Shown: positions 16,156-25,333, numbered from the stretch's first letter. The stretch is 38,784 nt of DNA from an uncultured Muribaculaceae bacterium (GCA_910584055.1 CAJTZS010000039.1:1-38784), one strand, 5' to 3'. Notes: generated from the sequence alone by a model not told the origin. Translations and numbers: made by a program.

Positions 16156-17151
16156 ATGAAAAACAATATTTTTCTTACCATAATTATACCAGCTTTCAAC
16201 GCCGAAAGATATATTGAAGGATGCCTCAATAAAATAAATAAGGAGGTTCAGTCAACGCCCATTCTTAAGGAAAGTGTTGAGGTCATTATTGTCGATGATT
16301 GTTCTTCAGACAATACTTTCCAACTAGCGCATACGGCTAAGAACTACCTGAAGAGTATTGATATTAGAATTGAGAGACATACCATTAACAAACAGCAAGG
16401 CGCGGCAAGAAATACAGGGCTTAAAGCAGCTAATGGTAAGTATGTTTGGTTTGTAGATGTAGATGACATAATAAATGACCATTCGTTGATTGAACTTTCA
16501 GACCTTATCACATATTCTGATGCGGATATTATCCAGTTCCATGCAATGGCTATGGCTATGGATGGTCAGACTTTCACAGAAGATTATCATAAAGACAGCC
16601 TTGGTCCTATGACAGGAATACAGTATCTTGAGTATGAAGCTAAACTCAAATATTCAAATCGCATCAGAGCCTCCTGGTCTAAACTTTTAAGAAGAGAGTT
16701 TCTAATCAACAATTCACTTTATTTCCATGAAGGCATTTATTGGGAAGATGTCGTTCATACTCTGAAATGCTTTATTGCTGCTCAGAAGGTCATATATGTC
16801 CCGTTGGTCGCCTATGTATATATGCAGACGCCAAACTCTGATATGCGTGGAGCACAAAATGGCCGTAAATATGCTGATACAATAAGATTTTGTGCTGATT
16901 CATGCATGGAGTTAATCCAAAATGATGTCTCCCAACGAATTATTGATTCGATGAAACCTTATTACAATAAGGTCCTATTGAAATATGCAAAGAATCTGAA
17001 GGCTCTTTCTCAAAAAGAGTTAGAATGTTTTATAAAAATAGTTCAGACATTAAATCTTGACTATATAGAGCCATGTCTTGGAACAGATTGTCATAATTGG
17101 CTAAAGCACCAAGATGAAATAGTTAAATGTTGGAAAGGAGAATCTATATGA
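16156..17151 (+). CDS. Family 2 (GT-A) glycosyltransferase
   Basis: The 331-residue protein begins with the classic GT2 pattern LTIIIPAFNAERYI, followed by VIIVDDCSSDNT and the metal-binding FVDVDD (D101, D103, D104). GAARNTGLKAANGKYVWF is the conserved GT2 block between them. There is no membrane segment, so this is a soluble transferase, not a processive synthase. It lies 3 bases after the preceding gene. Its last bases contain a strong ribosome binding site (GGAAAGGAG at about 17134-17142) for the next gene. Sugar specificity cannot be read. Confidence 0.88.
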   Translation: MKNNIFLTIIIPAFNAERYIEGCLNKINKEVQSTPILKESVEVIIVDDCSSDNTFQLAHTAKNYLKSIDIRIERHTINKQQGAARNTGLKAANGKYVWFVDVDDIINDHSLIELSDLITYSDADIIQFHAMAMAMDGQTFTEDYHKDSLGPMTGIQYLEYEAKLKYSNRIRASWSKLLRREFLINNSLYFHEGIYWEDVVHTLKCFIAAQKVIYVPLVAYVYMQTPNSDMRGAQNGRKYADTIRFCADSCMELIQNDVSQRIIDSMKPYYNKVLLKYAKNLKALSQKELECFIKIVQTLNLDYIEPCLGTDCHNWLKHQDEIVKCWKGESI

Positions 17152-18968
17152 TTACCAAGATTGTCTATGTTCTGGCAAGTGATTGTGACGACCTCTTTTA
17201 TGAGCAATGTCTTATTTCTGTTTTGTCAGCCAGAAAATCAAATCCCGATGGGCATATAGTACTTGTATGCGATGATTCAACTCGCTTGTCTTTGACAGGG
17301 CTCAGAAGTGAAATCATTGATTTTGTATCTGAGATTATTGAAGTTCCATTTACTCCAGACGTAGATAATTTCATAAGGTCTCGTCGTATGAAGCTCCTGT
17401 TGAGAGAGTTGGTCAAGGGAGACTTCCTATATGTTGATTGTGATACGATTATCATACAAGACCTTTCCGAAGTCGATAAATGGCCCTATTCTATTGCGGC
17501 AGTATTAGATGGGCACTCCATGTTAAAGGGACATCCCATGTGGTCTTTCTTTGAGAGACAAAATAAGCATTTAGATTATCCTTTTGAACAAATAGATTCA
17601 TATTTTAGCGGAGGTGTCATCTTCTCGAAGGACGATGATACTTCAAGGCTTTTTTTCAACACTTGGAACCAGAATTATCAGATTTCAATTAAATCAGGTA
17701 TAAAGCTTGATGAGCCTCCTCTAAGTAAGACGAATTACGACCTTGAATTTGTGATTTCAGAACTTGATGGACGTTGGAATTGCCAAGTTAGATTTGGAGC
17801 ATTATATTTGGCGAATGCCAAGATACTTCATTTTTGTTCAAAGAAAAATATGCCTGTCAGTGTTTTAGCCGACAAAACATATCTGATGAAAGTTAAAAAA
17901 TTTGGAATTAAAACGCCACATTTAAAAGAATACATATCAAATTGGATGCTTTCAATGCCAAGTCATATGTGTATTTCATGTGGAGTGGATTCTGATTTCA
18001 ATACATCGTCCCAATATGAAACAGCCAGGAGGGAATATTATAATTTAACCTTGGAAAGCCAAATCTATACCCCTTCTTCATCCCTGTCTGAAATCTTTCA
18101 CATACTTCGTAATAGAATCATCGGGAACATTAGTCCATCGACTTTGGCAAAGATTCTCTTTAAAGAACAGTTTGGATATCCAATTTCGAGAGAGAATAAA
18201 GATTCATTGAATCTAAGGATTTATCAGTTAGCCTTTGAGACTAATACCGACATTTGGTCTATGCTTGCGGACAAACTGGCTGTCAGAGATTATGTCTCCG
18301 GTCTTGGATTCTCTGAAATTCTTGTGCCTGTTCTTAAAATCTGGGGGAATCCAGAAGACATAGACTTCTCAGATTTACCACCGTCTTTTGTCGTAAAATG
18401 CAACCATGACAACGGCTCGACCCTATTGATTGCTGACAAATATTCAGTAGACTTATCTTGGGTACGTAGTTTATATAAAAGTAAAATAAAAAAACGATTT
18501 GGTATCTTAACTGCTGAACCTCATTACACAAAAATATCTCCAAAAGTTTTCGCAGAGGAACTTATTCTTAATGACAAACCATATTCCAATGGGCTGGTTT
18601 GTTATAAATTTTTTGCGGTCAATGGGAAGGCAGAATATTGTCAAGTAGTCTATAATACAGCCTCTTTCCGGACCCAAAGATCAACTATATATAAAGTTGC
18701 GGGATGGATTAAAATGGATGGATTCATCTTGAAGAAAGAAGGAAAAGATAATATTCCAAAGCCGAATACTCTCGCGAAAATGATTGAGATTGTGTCGAGC
18801 CTAACCAAAGAAATTCCATTCGCTCGAGTAGATTTGTATGAATATGATGGGCAAGTCTATTTTAGCGAAATAACTTTGATGCCCTCTGCCGGAAGAATCA
18901 GAAACTTCTCTTCAGAATTTTTGAGGACTTTGGGTAAAAATATAAATATTCAAACGAGCAGAACATGA
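17148..18968 (+). CDS. Fusion: GT8-like glycosyltransferase plus TupA-type ATP-grasp ligase
   Basis: The N-terminal third is a GT8-like GT-A domain with the metal motif DCD (97-99) in LYVDCDTIII and a FSGGVIF segment. From about residue 330 on it matches the TupA-type ATP-grasp family: LAVRDYVSGLG, FVVKCNHDNGS, YKFFAVNGKAEYCQVV and SEITLMPSAGRI. TupA of Bacillus halodurans is needed for teichuronopeptide, a polyglucuronate joined to peptide. By analogy this enzyme may form an amide between an uronic acid carboxyl and an amine, fitting the dehydrogenase and epimerase in the operon. ATG 17148 is chosen over 17127 because it follows GGAAAGGAG at normal spacing and gives the 4-base overlap seen elsewhere in the operon; 606 residues result. 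Confidence 0.82.
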   Translation: MITKIVYVLASDCDDLFYEQCLISVLSARKSNPDGHIVLVCDDSTRLSLTGLRSEIIDFVSEIIEVPFTPDVDNFIRSRRMKLLLRELVKGDFLYVDCDTIIIQDLSEVDKWPYSIAAVLDGHSMLKGHPMWSFFERQNKHLDYPFEQIDSYFSGGVIFSKDDDTSRLFFNTWNQNYQISIKSGIKLDEPPLSKTNYDLEFVISELDGRWNCQVRFGALYLANAKILHFCSKKNMPVSVLADKTYLMKVKKFGIKTPHLKEYISNWMLSMPSHMCISCGVDSDFNTSSQYETARREYYNLTLESQIYTPSSSLSEIFHILRNRIIGNISPSTLAKILFKEQFGYPISRENKDSLNLRIYQLAFETNTDIWSMLADKLAVRDYVSGLGFSEILVPVLKIWGNPEDIDFSDLPPSFVVKCNHDNGSTLLIADKYSVDLSWVRSLYKSKIKKRFGILTAEPHYTKISPKVFAEELILNDKPYSNGLVCYKFFAVNGKAEYCQVVYNTASFRTQRSTIYKVAGWIKMDGFILKKEGKDNIPKPNTLAKMIEIVSSLTKEIPFARVDLYEYDGQVYFSEITLMPSAGRIRNFSSEFLRTLGKNINIQTSRT

Positions 18969-19948
18969 GAACTATTATAGTCACAGGCGTTGCTGGTTTC
19001 ATTGGATTCTCATTAACCAAAGCTTTGCTTTCCCAAGGATATAAGGTTTGGGGTATAGATAATATGGCAAGAGATGGTGAGATGTTAGAGGTAATGAAAC
19101 TCAGGTTGAGCGGTTTATTGAGTAATGAACGGTTCTTGTTCGTTAAGGCTGATTTATGCGACGAGTTGGTCCTACGCGAAACTGATTTGTCTGAATGTGA
19201 TACCATAATCCATTTGGCAGCATCTGCCGGGGTTAGAAGTTCAATGAATAATCCTGTCAGGTATATTAAGGACAATGTGATTGGTTTTGCCAATGTTTTG
19301 GAATTTGCACGTTCAAATAATATCAAAAGAGTTATATATGCAAGTTCCAGTAGTGTATATGGTAATAATAATGTACCAGCAGAAGGCCTTAAAGAAGACG
19401 GCAAAATCTCTTCCCCAGAAAGCGTGTATGCTATGACAAAAGCATCGGATGAACTACTCGCATACGTTTATTCGCATACTTATGGAATCCAGACTATTGG
19501 ACTTCGGCTGTTTTCTGTCTATGGACCTTTTGGACGTCCCGATATGGCACCTTGGATTTTCGCGAAATCCATTATGGAGGGGCGAGAGGTTGTCCTTTAT
19601 AATAATGGCTCAATGAAACGAGACTTTACATATATTGACGATGTGGTGAATTCTATCATGATGAGTTTGCGGTTAGAGAAAGAAAGAGGGATATATTCAA
19701 TCTATAATATTGGGAATTCCTCACCTCACACAGTATGGGAGCTTTATACAATGATAGAGAGATGTCTTGACCTGAAAGGCAAATTTAAGTGTCTTGATGC
19801 ACCAGCAGGTGATGTTGAGCAGACTTTTGCAAATATGTCACACGCAAGAGAATCTTTAAATCTACCAAGCTTTACTCCATTTGAAGTTGGGGTTAATAAG
19901 TTCTGTGAGTGGTTTAAAGCATTCTATCATTCGACAATCATTCGATAA
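18965..19948 (+). CDS. UDP-uronate 4-epimerase (CapI/LpsL-like)
   Basis: This 327-residue short-chain dehydrogenase has the NAD loop GVAGFIGFS and catalytic Y155/K159 in SVYAMTKAS. The segments LRLFSVYGPFGRPDMAPW and MKRDFTYIDDVV are close to UDP-glucuronate 4-epimerases, which make UDP-galacturonate; the N-acetyl version is also plausible. It overlaps the ATP-grasp fusion gene by 4 bases. It completes a donor route from UDP-hexose(NAc) via the dehydrogenase to a galacto-configured uronic acid, a likely substrate for amidation. Confidence 0.87.
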   Translation: MRTIIVTGVAGFIGFSLTKALLSQGYKVWGIDNMARDGEMLEVMKLRLSGLLSNERFLFVKADLCDELVLRETDLSECDTIIHLAASAGVRSSMNNPVRYIKDNVIGFANVLEFARSNNIKRVIYASSSSVYGNNNVPAEGLKEDGKISSPESVYAMTKASDELLAYVYSHTYGIQTIGLRLFSVYGPFGRPDMAPWIFAKSIMEGREVVLYNNGSMKRDFTYIDDVVNSIMMSLRLEKERGIYSIYNIGNSSPHTVWELYTMIERCLDLKGKFKCLDAPAGDVEQTFANMSHARESLNLPSFTPFEVGVNKFCEWFKAFYHSTIIR

Positions 19949-19972
19949 AGATTATCAATAAATTAATTATTT

Positions 19973-20401
19973 ATGAGTGGAACTATAATAGTATTTGTGA
20001 TACTCCTTTATTGGGGATGGTGTGTTATAAAATTCAAGAGACAATATCGTAGAGATCTAGTTCTTTTTGCATTAACGGAGAACACCGCTAAAACGACCCA
20101 AACTCCGGCGGCGTTGATAGAATATGCGGGTGCATTAATGCATTGTCAGCGTTATGCGGACGCCTTGGCAATATATGAAGACCTGGATAAGCAAAGCTTG
20201 TCGAAAGTGTATTCTTTCATCCCGTATAATATAGCGTTTTGCAAGAAACCACATCCATTCTGCAATGGACCTAAAAATTTCAATGGGAATTACTGGCATA
20301 ACTTTATTCTTAAACGATTAGGAGCCAAACGGAATCCGGCCATCTCTAATGAAACGCTGCTGAAAGCAAATTCTTTGCTTCGTCAGATGTCACGCCGCTA
20401 A
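19973..20401 (+). CDS. Small membrane-anchored protein with a TPR-like segment
   Basis: This 142-residue protein has an N-terminal membrane span (about residues 4-19, IIVFVILLYWGWCVI). A TPR-like helix pair follows around LIEYAGALMHCQRYADALAIYEDL. The rest is basic and unremarkable (PFCNGPKNFNGNYW). It starts 24 bases after the epimerase and so may be the last gene of the glycan operon, but its look resembles the TPR/membrane proteins of the convergent CHAT operon, which begins 31 bases away. No terminator is visible between the two. Function is unknown. Confidence 0.65.
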   Translation: MSGTIIVFVILLYWGWCVIKFKRQYRRDLVLFALTENTAKTTQTPAALIEYAGALMHCQRYADALAIYEDLDKQSLSKVYSFIPYNIAFCKKPHPFCNGPKNFNGNYWHNFILKRLGAKRNPAISNETLLKANSLLRQMSRR

Positions 20402-20432
20402 CCACTACGCCCGCAACAAACCGGTCCAATAT

Positions 20433-23051
20433 TTAGTTGAGGAGGATGAAAGCTCCCCACTGGGAAGGGCTGGCACCTGCTTTGCGAAGTTCGTTTCTAG
20501 CTGAAATAAGGGCATCCTCGGGTTGCTGGCCGGAGATAAGATGATTGTAGAACGCAACCATCAGCTTGGCGGTTGCTTGGTCGTCTACTTTCCATAGACT
20601 CATCAGAACGTTTTCGGCTCCGGCAAGTTTGAATGCTCGCTGAAGGCCATATACTCCTTCAGAGTTATCGCTGTATCCCAAACCGGTTTGACAAGCACTT
20701 AGAACAACTAAACGGCATCCGTTAAGGTTCATATTTGCGATTTCATCTGCTCTTAAAATCCCGTCGGATTGATTTAGATTAGAGAGCGGAGTATTAGATT
20801 TCCATGCTGCCTGAGAATTGGCGAACAGCAAGCCACTGTTTCGCATAGGATTGACAAAAGCTTGATCATCGTGGAAAAATCCATGTGTCGAAATGTGAAG
20901 AATATAGTCTTTTTTGCCGCTTCGACCCGTGAAGGATTTCTCGGTTGCATTCTTACCGGTGTAAGCATACGCCTTATAGCCTTTGGCAGACAATGTCTTT
21001 TTGATATTCAATACCTCTTCCTCTGAACCGCGTAGATAATGTAAGTCCTCACCGCGCATTATTGCCCGCAGTGTATCGTGATATTCAGTTGGAATAGAAT
21101 CACCATATTGGATGCCGCCCCATAGCAGAGTGTTCTTTGCTGTAAGATTGAAATCGTGTTCAGCTTCCTTTATCCGTTTTATATCAGCCGGACTGCCCAA
21201 TAATCGGAATTTTGCTATGTCGCCAAGAGCCAAACCGTTACCGTCCCAGCATAAAGCAGGGATAGCAATCTGATTAAATATCCCTGTTGTTGAATAGAAT
21301 ACAGTTGCTCCATTAAGATTATCCATAACTTTTCCTAAAATTGCATGAGGAATTGAAGCATCGGCATAAAGACTGCCCATATCACAGGTATATTTAGGGA
21401 AATCCTTTTTAGAAGCGATATGATTATAAGCAATCTTTCCTTTATGGTCGAGCATGAGTGCATAATAACTCTTTTCTCCCTCTACAATCTGAAGCACATA
21501 TTCTCCATCATTTAATGCCTTCCTGATATCAGATATAGTCGGGAGACTGGAATTGGAACGTTGAAATTCCATACTTTTGGCTGCTATACTGACCTCAAGC
21601 GCGTTGATGCTGTCACGGAGCTGTTTCTTTCGGAAAGCATTACCTGGTCCTGAAATATACTCACGAGCTGTCAGTTCCTGAGATAGAGAAACAAACTTAC
21701 GGTACTGTGAAGATAATTCTTTATCTTCCATAGCGTCAATGGCGTTTGCCACAGCCTTTTCTGATCGGAGGAGCAATCCTTTGATGAACATATTGTTTTC
21801 AAAGGCTGTCCTAACAAGTTTCTCCGAAGGATGAATCTCAACAGCCTTATTTACGAAATCGAAAATAGGCTTAAACTGAGCTATGAAATATTCTCTTTGA
21901 GCGGCAGTCATGCCGGTGAAGTTATTGATAATCTGTTTGCGCAGCGTCTCACTAATTTCATACGCTTTATCCTCCAATTTATTCCATTCTTCATCCTTTA
22001 GATGAAGCTTTAATTCTTTGGAATGTGCCGACAAATAACCGATGTCTCCCTTCTCATACTCATCTTCTATAACCGAGAGGTACTTTTTAAGCAGTCGGCG
22101 TCCATTAAAATTGTCATTAAGCTTATAGCAATAATCAGACAGGTCGCCAAGTTGATTGAAAATTAAAGAGTTATATTCAAGTGCATCCACTTCCTGAAGG
22201 GCATATTCCAGAAAATGCCGGGCATTGATAGTTCGCCCTTGCTCCAAAAGCATTCCAATCAGAATATTGAGACACTTGAGTTTGTAAACAGGATTATACT
22301 TTTGGGAATTTCCCACTTTTATGATGTAATCTTCCATCTGACGTAATCCTTCAATTGGATTTTCGCTATACGCTCCTTGAATCAATTCAAGCGTGAACCC
22401 GTCAATAATATCGAAATCACCAAACTTTTCTTCAAAATCTTCAGCTTGCTCCGACAGCCAGTTTTGAACTCTATCGAAGTCTAGGCTTTTCTGCTTCTCT
22501 TTCAATTCATGATATTTCTTAGAAATGTTGGATTTATCCCCAATCAACATATAGATGCGAAACTCTTCCTTTGAGATACCCATATCAATGAATTGATTTA
22601 TCAAATCAAGTTCTTCTTTGGAAATTTTCTCGGAATCTTCTTTTAACTTTTGGCTGATCTGTTTACGAAGAAGCCTGTATTGCTCCAATGCTTTTGGATA
22701 ATCTCCGGTTTTAATATAACAGTCGGCCATTTCATAACGGAATTCATAGAAGTTATCAGACTCATCTACCACATCCTTCTTAAATTCCATGAAGGATATT
22801 GCAGCATGGTAACGCTTCTCCTTAACAAGTTCGTCAAATGTCTTTGCAGTTAAGGAATAATTGAAAAGATGCACATATTTAGGGAAAATCAGTTCTGCAA
22901 AAAAGAGAATTATTGCAATGCTGGCAGCAAAGCCCAGTATTCCCAGTATGACATGAATATGAAAGAGAAAGAAATAATATAAGTTTGCAAATAATTTACT
23001 AAACTTAAACCTGTTCCACGCAGAGATTTTGTCGTCTTGCCCTTTTTTCAT
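20433..23051 (-). CDS. Membrane-anchored TPR-CHAT protease
   Basis: This 872-residue protein starts with a long hydrophobic stretch (about 25-58) that anchors it to the inner membrane. About 450 helical residues with TPR-like units follow (KALEQYRLLRKQI, ARHFLEYALQEV). The C-terminal 270 residues are a CHAT domain, a caspase-HetF-associated cysteine protease, with the catalytic dyad at H723 (HISTHGFFH) and C787 (VVLSACQTGLG). The ending MSLWKVDDQATAKLMVAFY is textbook CHAT. It is the fourth gene of a minus-strand operon with a caspase-like protease. CHAT proteases can be switched on through TPR domains, as in the CRISPR type III-E TPR-CHAT protease. Its substrate here is unknown; regulation by the neighbouring sigma/anti-sigma pair is inferred. 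Confidence 0.88.
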   Translation of the reverse strand: MKKGQDDKISAWNRFKFSKLFANLYYFFLFHIHVILGILGFAASIAIILFFAELIFPKYVHLFNYSLTAKTFDELVKEKRYHAAISFMEFKKDVVDESDNFYEFRYEMADCYIKTGDYPKALEQYRLLRKQISQKLKEDSEKISKEELDLINQFIDMGISKEEFRIYMLIGDKSNISKKYHELKEKQKSLDFDRVQNWLSEQAEDFEEKFGDFDIIDGFTLELIQGAYSENPIEGLRQMEDYIIKVGNSQKYNPVYKLKCLNILIGMLLEQGRTINARHFLEYALQEVDALEYNSLIFNQLGDLSDYCYKLNDNFNGRRLLKKYLSVIEDEYEKGDIGYLSAHSKELKLHLKDEEWNKLEDKAYEISETLRKQIINNFTGMTAAQREYFIAQFKPIFDFVNKAVEIHPSEKLVRTAFENNMFIKGLLLRSEKAVANAIDAMEDKELSSQYRKFVSLSQELTAREYISGPGNAFRKKQLRDSINALEVSIAAKSMEFQRSNSSLPTISDIRKALNDGEYVLQIVEGEKSYYALMLDHKGKIAYNHIASKKDFPKYTCDMGSLYADASIPHAILGKVMDNLNGATVFYSTTGIFNQIAIPALCWDGNGLALGDIAKFRLLGSPADIKRIKEAEHDFNLTAKNTLLWGGIQYGDSIPTEYHDTLRAIMRGEDLHYLRGSEEEVLNIKKTLSAKGYKAYAYTGKNATEKSFTGRSGKKDYILHISTHGFFHDDQAFVNPMRNSGLLFANSQAAWKSNTPLSNLNQSDGILRADEIANMNLNGCRLVVLSACQTGLGYSDNSEGVYGLQRAFKLAGAENVLMSLWKVDDQATAKLMVAFYNHLISGQQPEDALISARNELRKAGASPSQWGAFILLN

Positions 23052-23058
23052 AACTTTG
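23028..23058 (+). promoter_or_regulatory. Consensus Bacteroides promoter on the plus strand, TTTG-N19-TAACTTTG
   Basis: TTTG at 23028-23031, exactly 19 bases, then TAACTTTG at 23051-23058. This is a full match to the Bacteroides TTTG-N19-TAnnTTTG consensus. Transcription would begin within a few bases of the ATG at 23067, giving an almost leaderless message. It overlaps the start codon of the CHAT gene on the other strand. Confidence 0.5.
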
Positions 23059-23066
23059 TATTTGAT

Positions 23067-23291
23067 ATGAGCATCGCGTCATTAATAGGATATGTACTTT
23101 TGCTTGTCCTGTGTCTTTTCTCTTTTATAGTGCTTCAACAGCATTATACAGAGAGGTTGACATGGGGTCAGTCTTTTGTCGGCGCAACTAAAAAGATCGG
23201 GCCATGGATTATCGTTGCCATTTTTAATCCGGTGGCTTACTTTGCTCTTATGGTTATCGCGGCTTTCCTTGTCTATAGCCTTCTTTGGTAG
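23067..23291 (+). CDS. Possible small two-span membrane protein antisense to the polytopic operon gene
   Basis: This 74-residue frame from ATG 23067 reads like a genuine membrane protein: one span near residues 4-22 (SLIGYVLLLVLCLFSFIVL), a loop RLTWGQSFVGATKKIGP, and a long second hydrophobic stretch ending VIAAFLVYSLLW. A perfect consensus promoter lies just upstream. It overlaps antisense the last 70 or so codons of the minus-strand gene, whose tail there looks low in protein character and rich in K, R and C. So either this small protein is real and the other frame runs on past its ancestral end, or it is an unusually good shadow. Function is unknown. Confidence 0.5.
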   Translation: MSIASLIGYVLLLVLCLFSFIVLQQHYTERLTWGQSFVGATKKIGPWIIVAIFNPVAYFALMVIAAFLVYSLLW

Positions 23292-24323
23292 TCTGCCTGA
23301 AAAATTGAAGATAATGCTTTCTGTTAGACTCTCTGCTGTTTTTAACCCATTATTCTGAGATTCGCATATCATGAAGACAGCACCTTTGGCATGTTCTCCT
23401 TCTGAAATAGAGAGGACAGAATAGGAGGAAATGATGGAATCCGAAAGTGCTTGAAAGCATGTTGCAAAAACCTGATTGCCGTTGATGATGCTGTCAAGAT
23501 GAACGGTTTCAGTCAATGGTTGTTTGACATGTCCCAGAGCTTGAACTATGATTGAGTTGTGAAGCCTCTCCGTAAGTTTGTCGCATCTGCCGGTCAACAA
23601 GAAGATTTGCCTTGCGAAATCTTCTGAATGAAGGGAGGGTAATAATGCCATACCATCATACTCAATGGAAAGGGAGTCGGCTTCCCATTTTTTCCATTGA
23701 CCTTCATCCTTAAAGATTATTATGCCGTCAGTTTGTTCTCCGGGATATAATTTCAGTTGTGCAACGTCAACAGGTTTGCAATATTGATTGGTATTATACT
23801 CCTTTAATCCTGCCCAAACACTCATTCCGAGCAGCATCGCAGTTAGTCCGATCCAACACCATCCTGACATCCCGAATCGTCTTTCTTGTTTAGGGTAGCG
23901 AGTCTTTATGCTCTTGCTGAAACTAAGATACAGGTAGAAAGCGAGATAAAACGCCGGCTTAATTGCATATACAGTCAACCGAATCGCTAAGTTATAAGAG
24001 GGCACTTGCATCCGTGTCGGATCAAGTAGGCTATAAATCAAGCCATATATAATAGCCCATTTGAGAGATGTGATACAATCATGATCTCCACGAAGAGTTT
24101 TGATTATAGAATAAAAAGCGACAACAGATATAATCAAGACAAGAACTCCGGAAACCCATCCAAAAGTGTCAAGGCCCTTGAATTCGTCGAATCCGAATAT
24201 AAAGCAATATTTCATATAGCCATAAATATTCCATATCCATACCGTGTAAAGCATGAATAAGAATATGTACAACACCCGTGATGGCTTGAACAATTTATCA
24301 TCTATTTCTTCATCTTTTTCCAT
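23082..24323 (-). CDS. Polytopic membrane protein of the caspase/CHAT operon
   Basis: The 413-residue protein has about five predicted spans in its first 190 residues (VLYIFLFMLYTVWIWNIYG, WVSGVLVLIISVVAFY, WCWIGLTAMLLGMSVWAG among them). A soluble, probably periplasmic domain follows, with YPGEQTDGIIIFKDEGQW and mostly beta character. I do not recognise the family. Its start overlaps the caspase gene by 22 bases and its stop is 30 bases before the CHAT gene, so the four proteins are co-expressed. The last 70 or so residues look unlike ordinary protein and lie opposite a candidate small gene, so the functional end may be nearer residue 340. Confidence 0.75.
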   Translation of the reverse strand: MEKDEEIDDKLFKPSRVLYIFLFMLYTVWIWNIYGYMKYCFIFGFDEFKGLDTFGWVSGVLVLIISVVAFYSIIKTLRGDHDCITSLKWAIIYGLIYSLLDPTRMQVPSYNLAIRLTVYAIKPAFYLAFYLYLSFSKSIKTRYPKQERRFGMSGWCWIGLTAMLLGMSVWAGLKEYNTNQYCKPVDVAQLKLYPGEQTDGIIIFKDEGQWKKWEADSLSIEYDGMALLPSLHSEDFARQIFLLTGRCDKLTERLHNSIIVQALGHVKQPLTETVHLDSIINGNQVFATCFQALSDSIISSYSVLSISEGEHAKGAVFMICESQNNGLKTAESLTESIIFNFSGRLPKKAIDKESRDNHKSKVSHRIKNGNDNPWPDLFSCADKRLTPCQPLCIMLLKHYKREKTQDKQKYISY

Positions 24324-25333
24324 ATCAGACTGATAATCAGAAATAATATGAGGGCACTAATCAGCACATAAGCCCAAGAGAGTGATGATGTATTTTCATC
24401 AGATGATTCTTCTCCTTTGGGCTGTTGCGGAGGGACGATTTCTTTCTTCGGTGCTATCCAATCTATCATACTTCTTACCATGGGAACTTGACCGTGGAAC
24501 CTCAACGTCTTGTCATTTGACATTACAGTATATAGATGGTCGAGAAATCCCTTTGGATTTTTAAGACCTGTAGTCTTTACGGCCTCAATAAAGTAATATG
24601 TAAGGGATCCGTAACCTTTTCTACCGACTTTGATTTCGTGGTTTATTTGGTCAGACCTACAAGCGCTGACTATCACTATAGGAGATGCATCCGGACTTTC
24701 AGTCAGAGGTGTGGTCTCCTGATTGCGGTATCGACTGCGGAAAGCAGCAAATTCATCGTCGGTAAGGCCAAAGATTTCATAAGTGCCGCGCACGATATCA
24801 TCGTCTGAATTTTCAGTACCCTTGTTCATAGAATCACTGTGACACGCATCAATAATGGCAATGACAAGACCCTGTGGTCCCGCAGCCCGGCGGATTTGGT
24901 CGAGATGGGAGCCAAACTCATTATCCCTAAGGTGATTGCGACCATCATACGCTGCTGATTTGTTCTTTGCAGCGTCATAAGGCACCAAAGCCTCGTCAAG
25001 TCCATCCGGTTCGTCTGAGTCATTCAGCGCAACGATCTGCTGACCGTGACCGGAAAAATGGACTATCACAGTATCTCCTTGGGATACACTATCCTCGAGC
25101 TTTGAAAGATGCTTCAGGATATTGCTGTAAGTCGCCTCACTTTCAGATAATGTTGTAATCGAAGCACTTGCCTGAAATTGTTGGAGAATAATCTCTTTAT
25201 CATTATCCGCATTGATATGTGCCCATTCCGATTCCGGAGCATAATCCGCCACTGTTATCGTCAGCAACTTGATTTTACTCATTGCTGGAATAACAGTAAG
25301 AAAGATCAATACAAGAGATAGCAAGTACTTCAT
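24302..25333 (-). CDS. Caspase-like (peptidase C14) protease with signal peptide and C-terminal membrane anchor
   Basis: This 343-residue protein has an N-terminal signal peptide (about 1-19). The caspase/metacaspase p20-like domain has catalytic H96 in VHFSGHGQQ and C164 in IDACHSDS, plus the GLDEALVPYDA segment common in bacterial metacaspases. A later ACRSDQ is a duplicate-looking motif seen in the same fold. After a PPQQPKGEESS linker a single span (about 317-337) precedes a KKMKK stop-transfer tail. That topology puts the protease domain in the periplasm. It overlaps the preceding gene by 4 bases. Its target is unknown; processing of the CHAT protein, the membrane partners or the anti-sigma periplasmic domain are testable possibilities. 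Confidence 0.88.
   Translation of the reverse strand: MKYLLSLVLIFLTVIPAMSKIKLLTITVADYAPESEWAHINADNDKEIILQQFQASASITTLSESEATYSNILKHLSKLEDSVSQGDTVIVHFSGHGQQIVALNDSDEPDGLDEALVPYDAAKNKSAAYDGRNHLRDNEFGSHLDQIRRAAGPQGLVIAIIDACHSDSMNKGTENSDDDIVRGTYEIFGLTDDEFAAFRSRYRNQETTPLTESPDASPIVIVSACRSDQINHEIKVGRKGYGSLTYYFIEAVKTTGLKNPKGFLDHLYTVMSNDKTLRFHGQVPMVRSMIDWIAPKKEIVPPQQPKGEESSDENTSSLSWAYVLISALILFLIISLIWKKMKK

Noticed and set aside
17127..17147. Upstream ATG for the GT8/ATP-grasp fusion
   Set aside because: The SD sequence GGAAAGGAG lies after this ATG and is ideally spaced for ATG 17148.
18898..19404. 168-codon minus-strand open frame opposite the 4-epimerase
   Set aside because: It lies antisense to conserved NAD-binding and catalytic segments and shows no independent signals.
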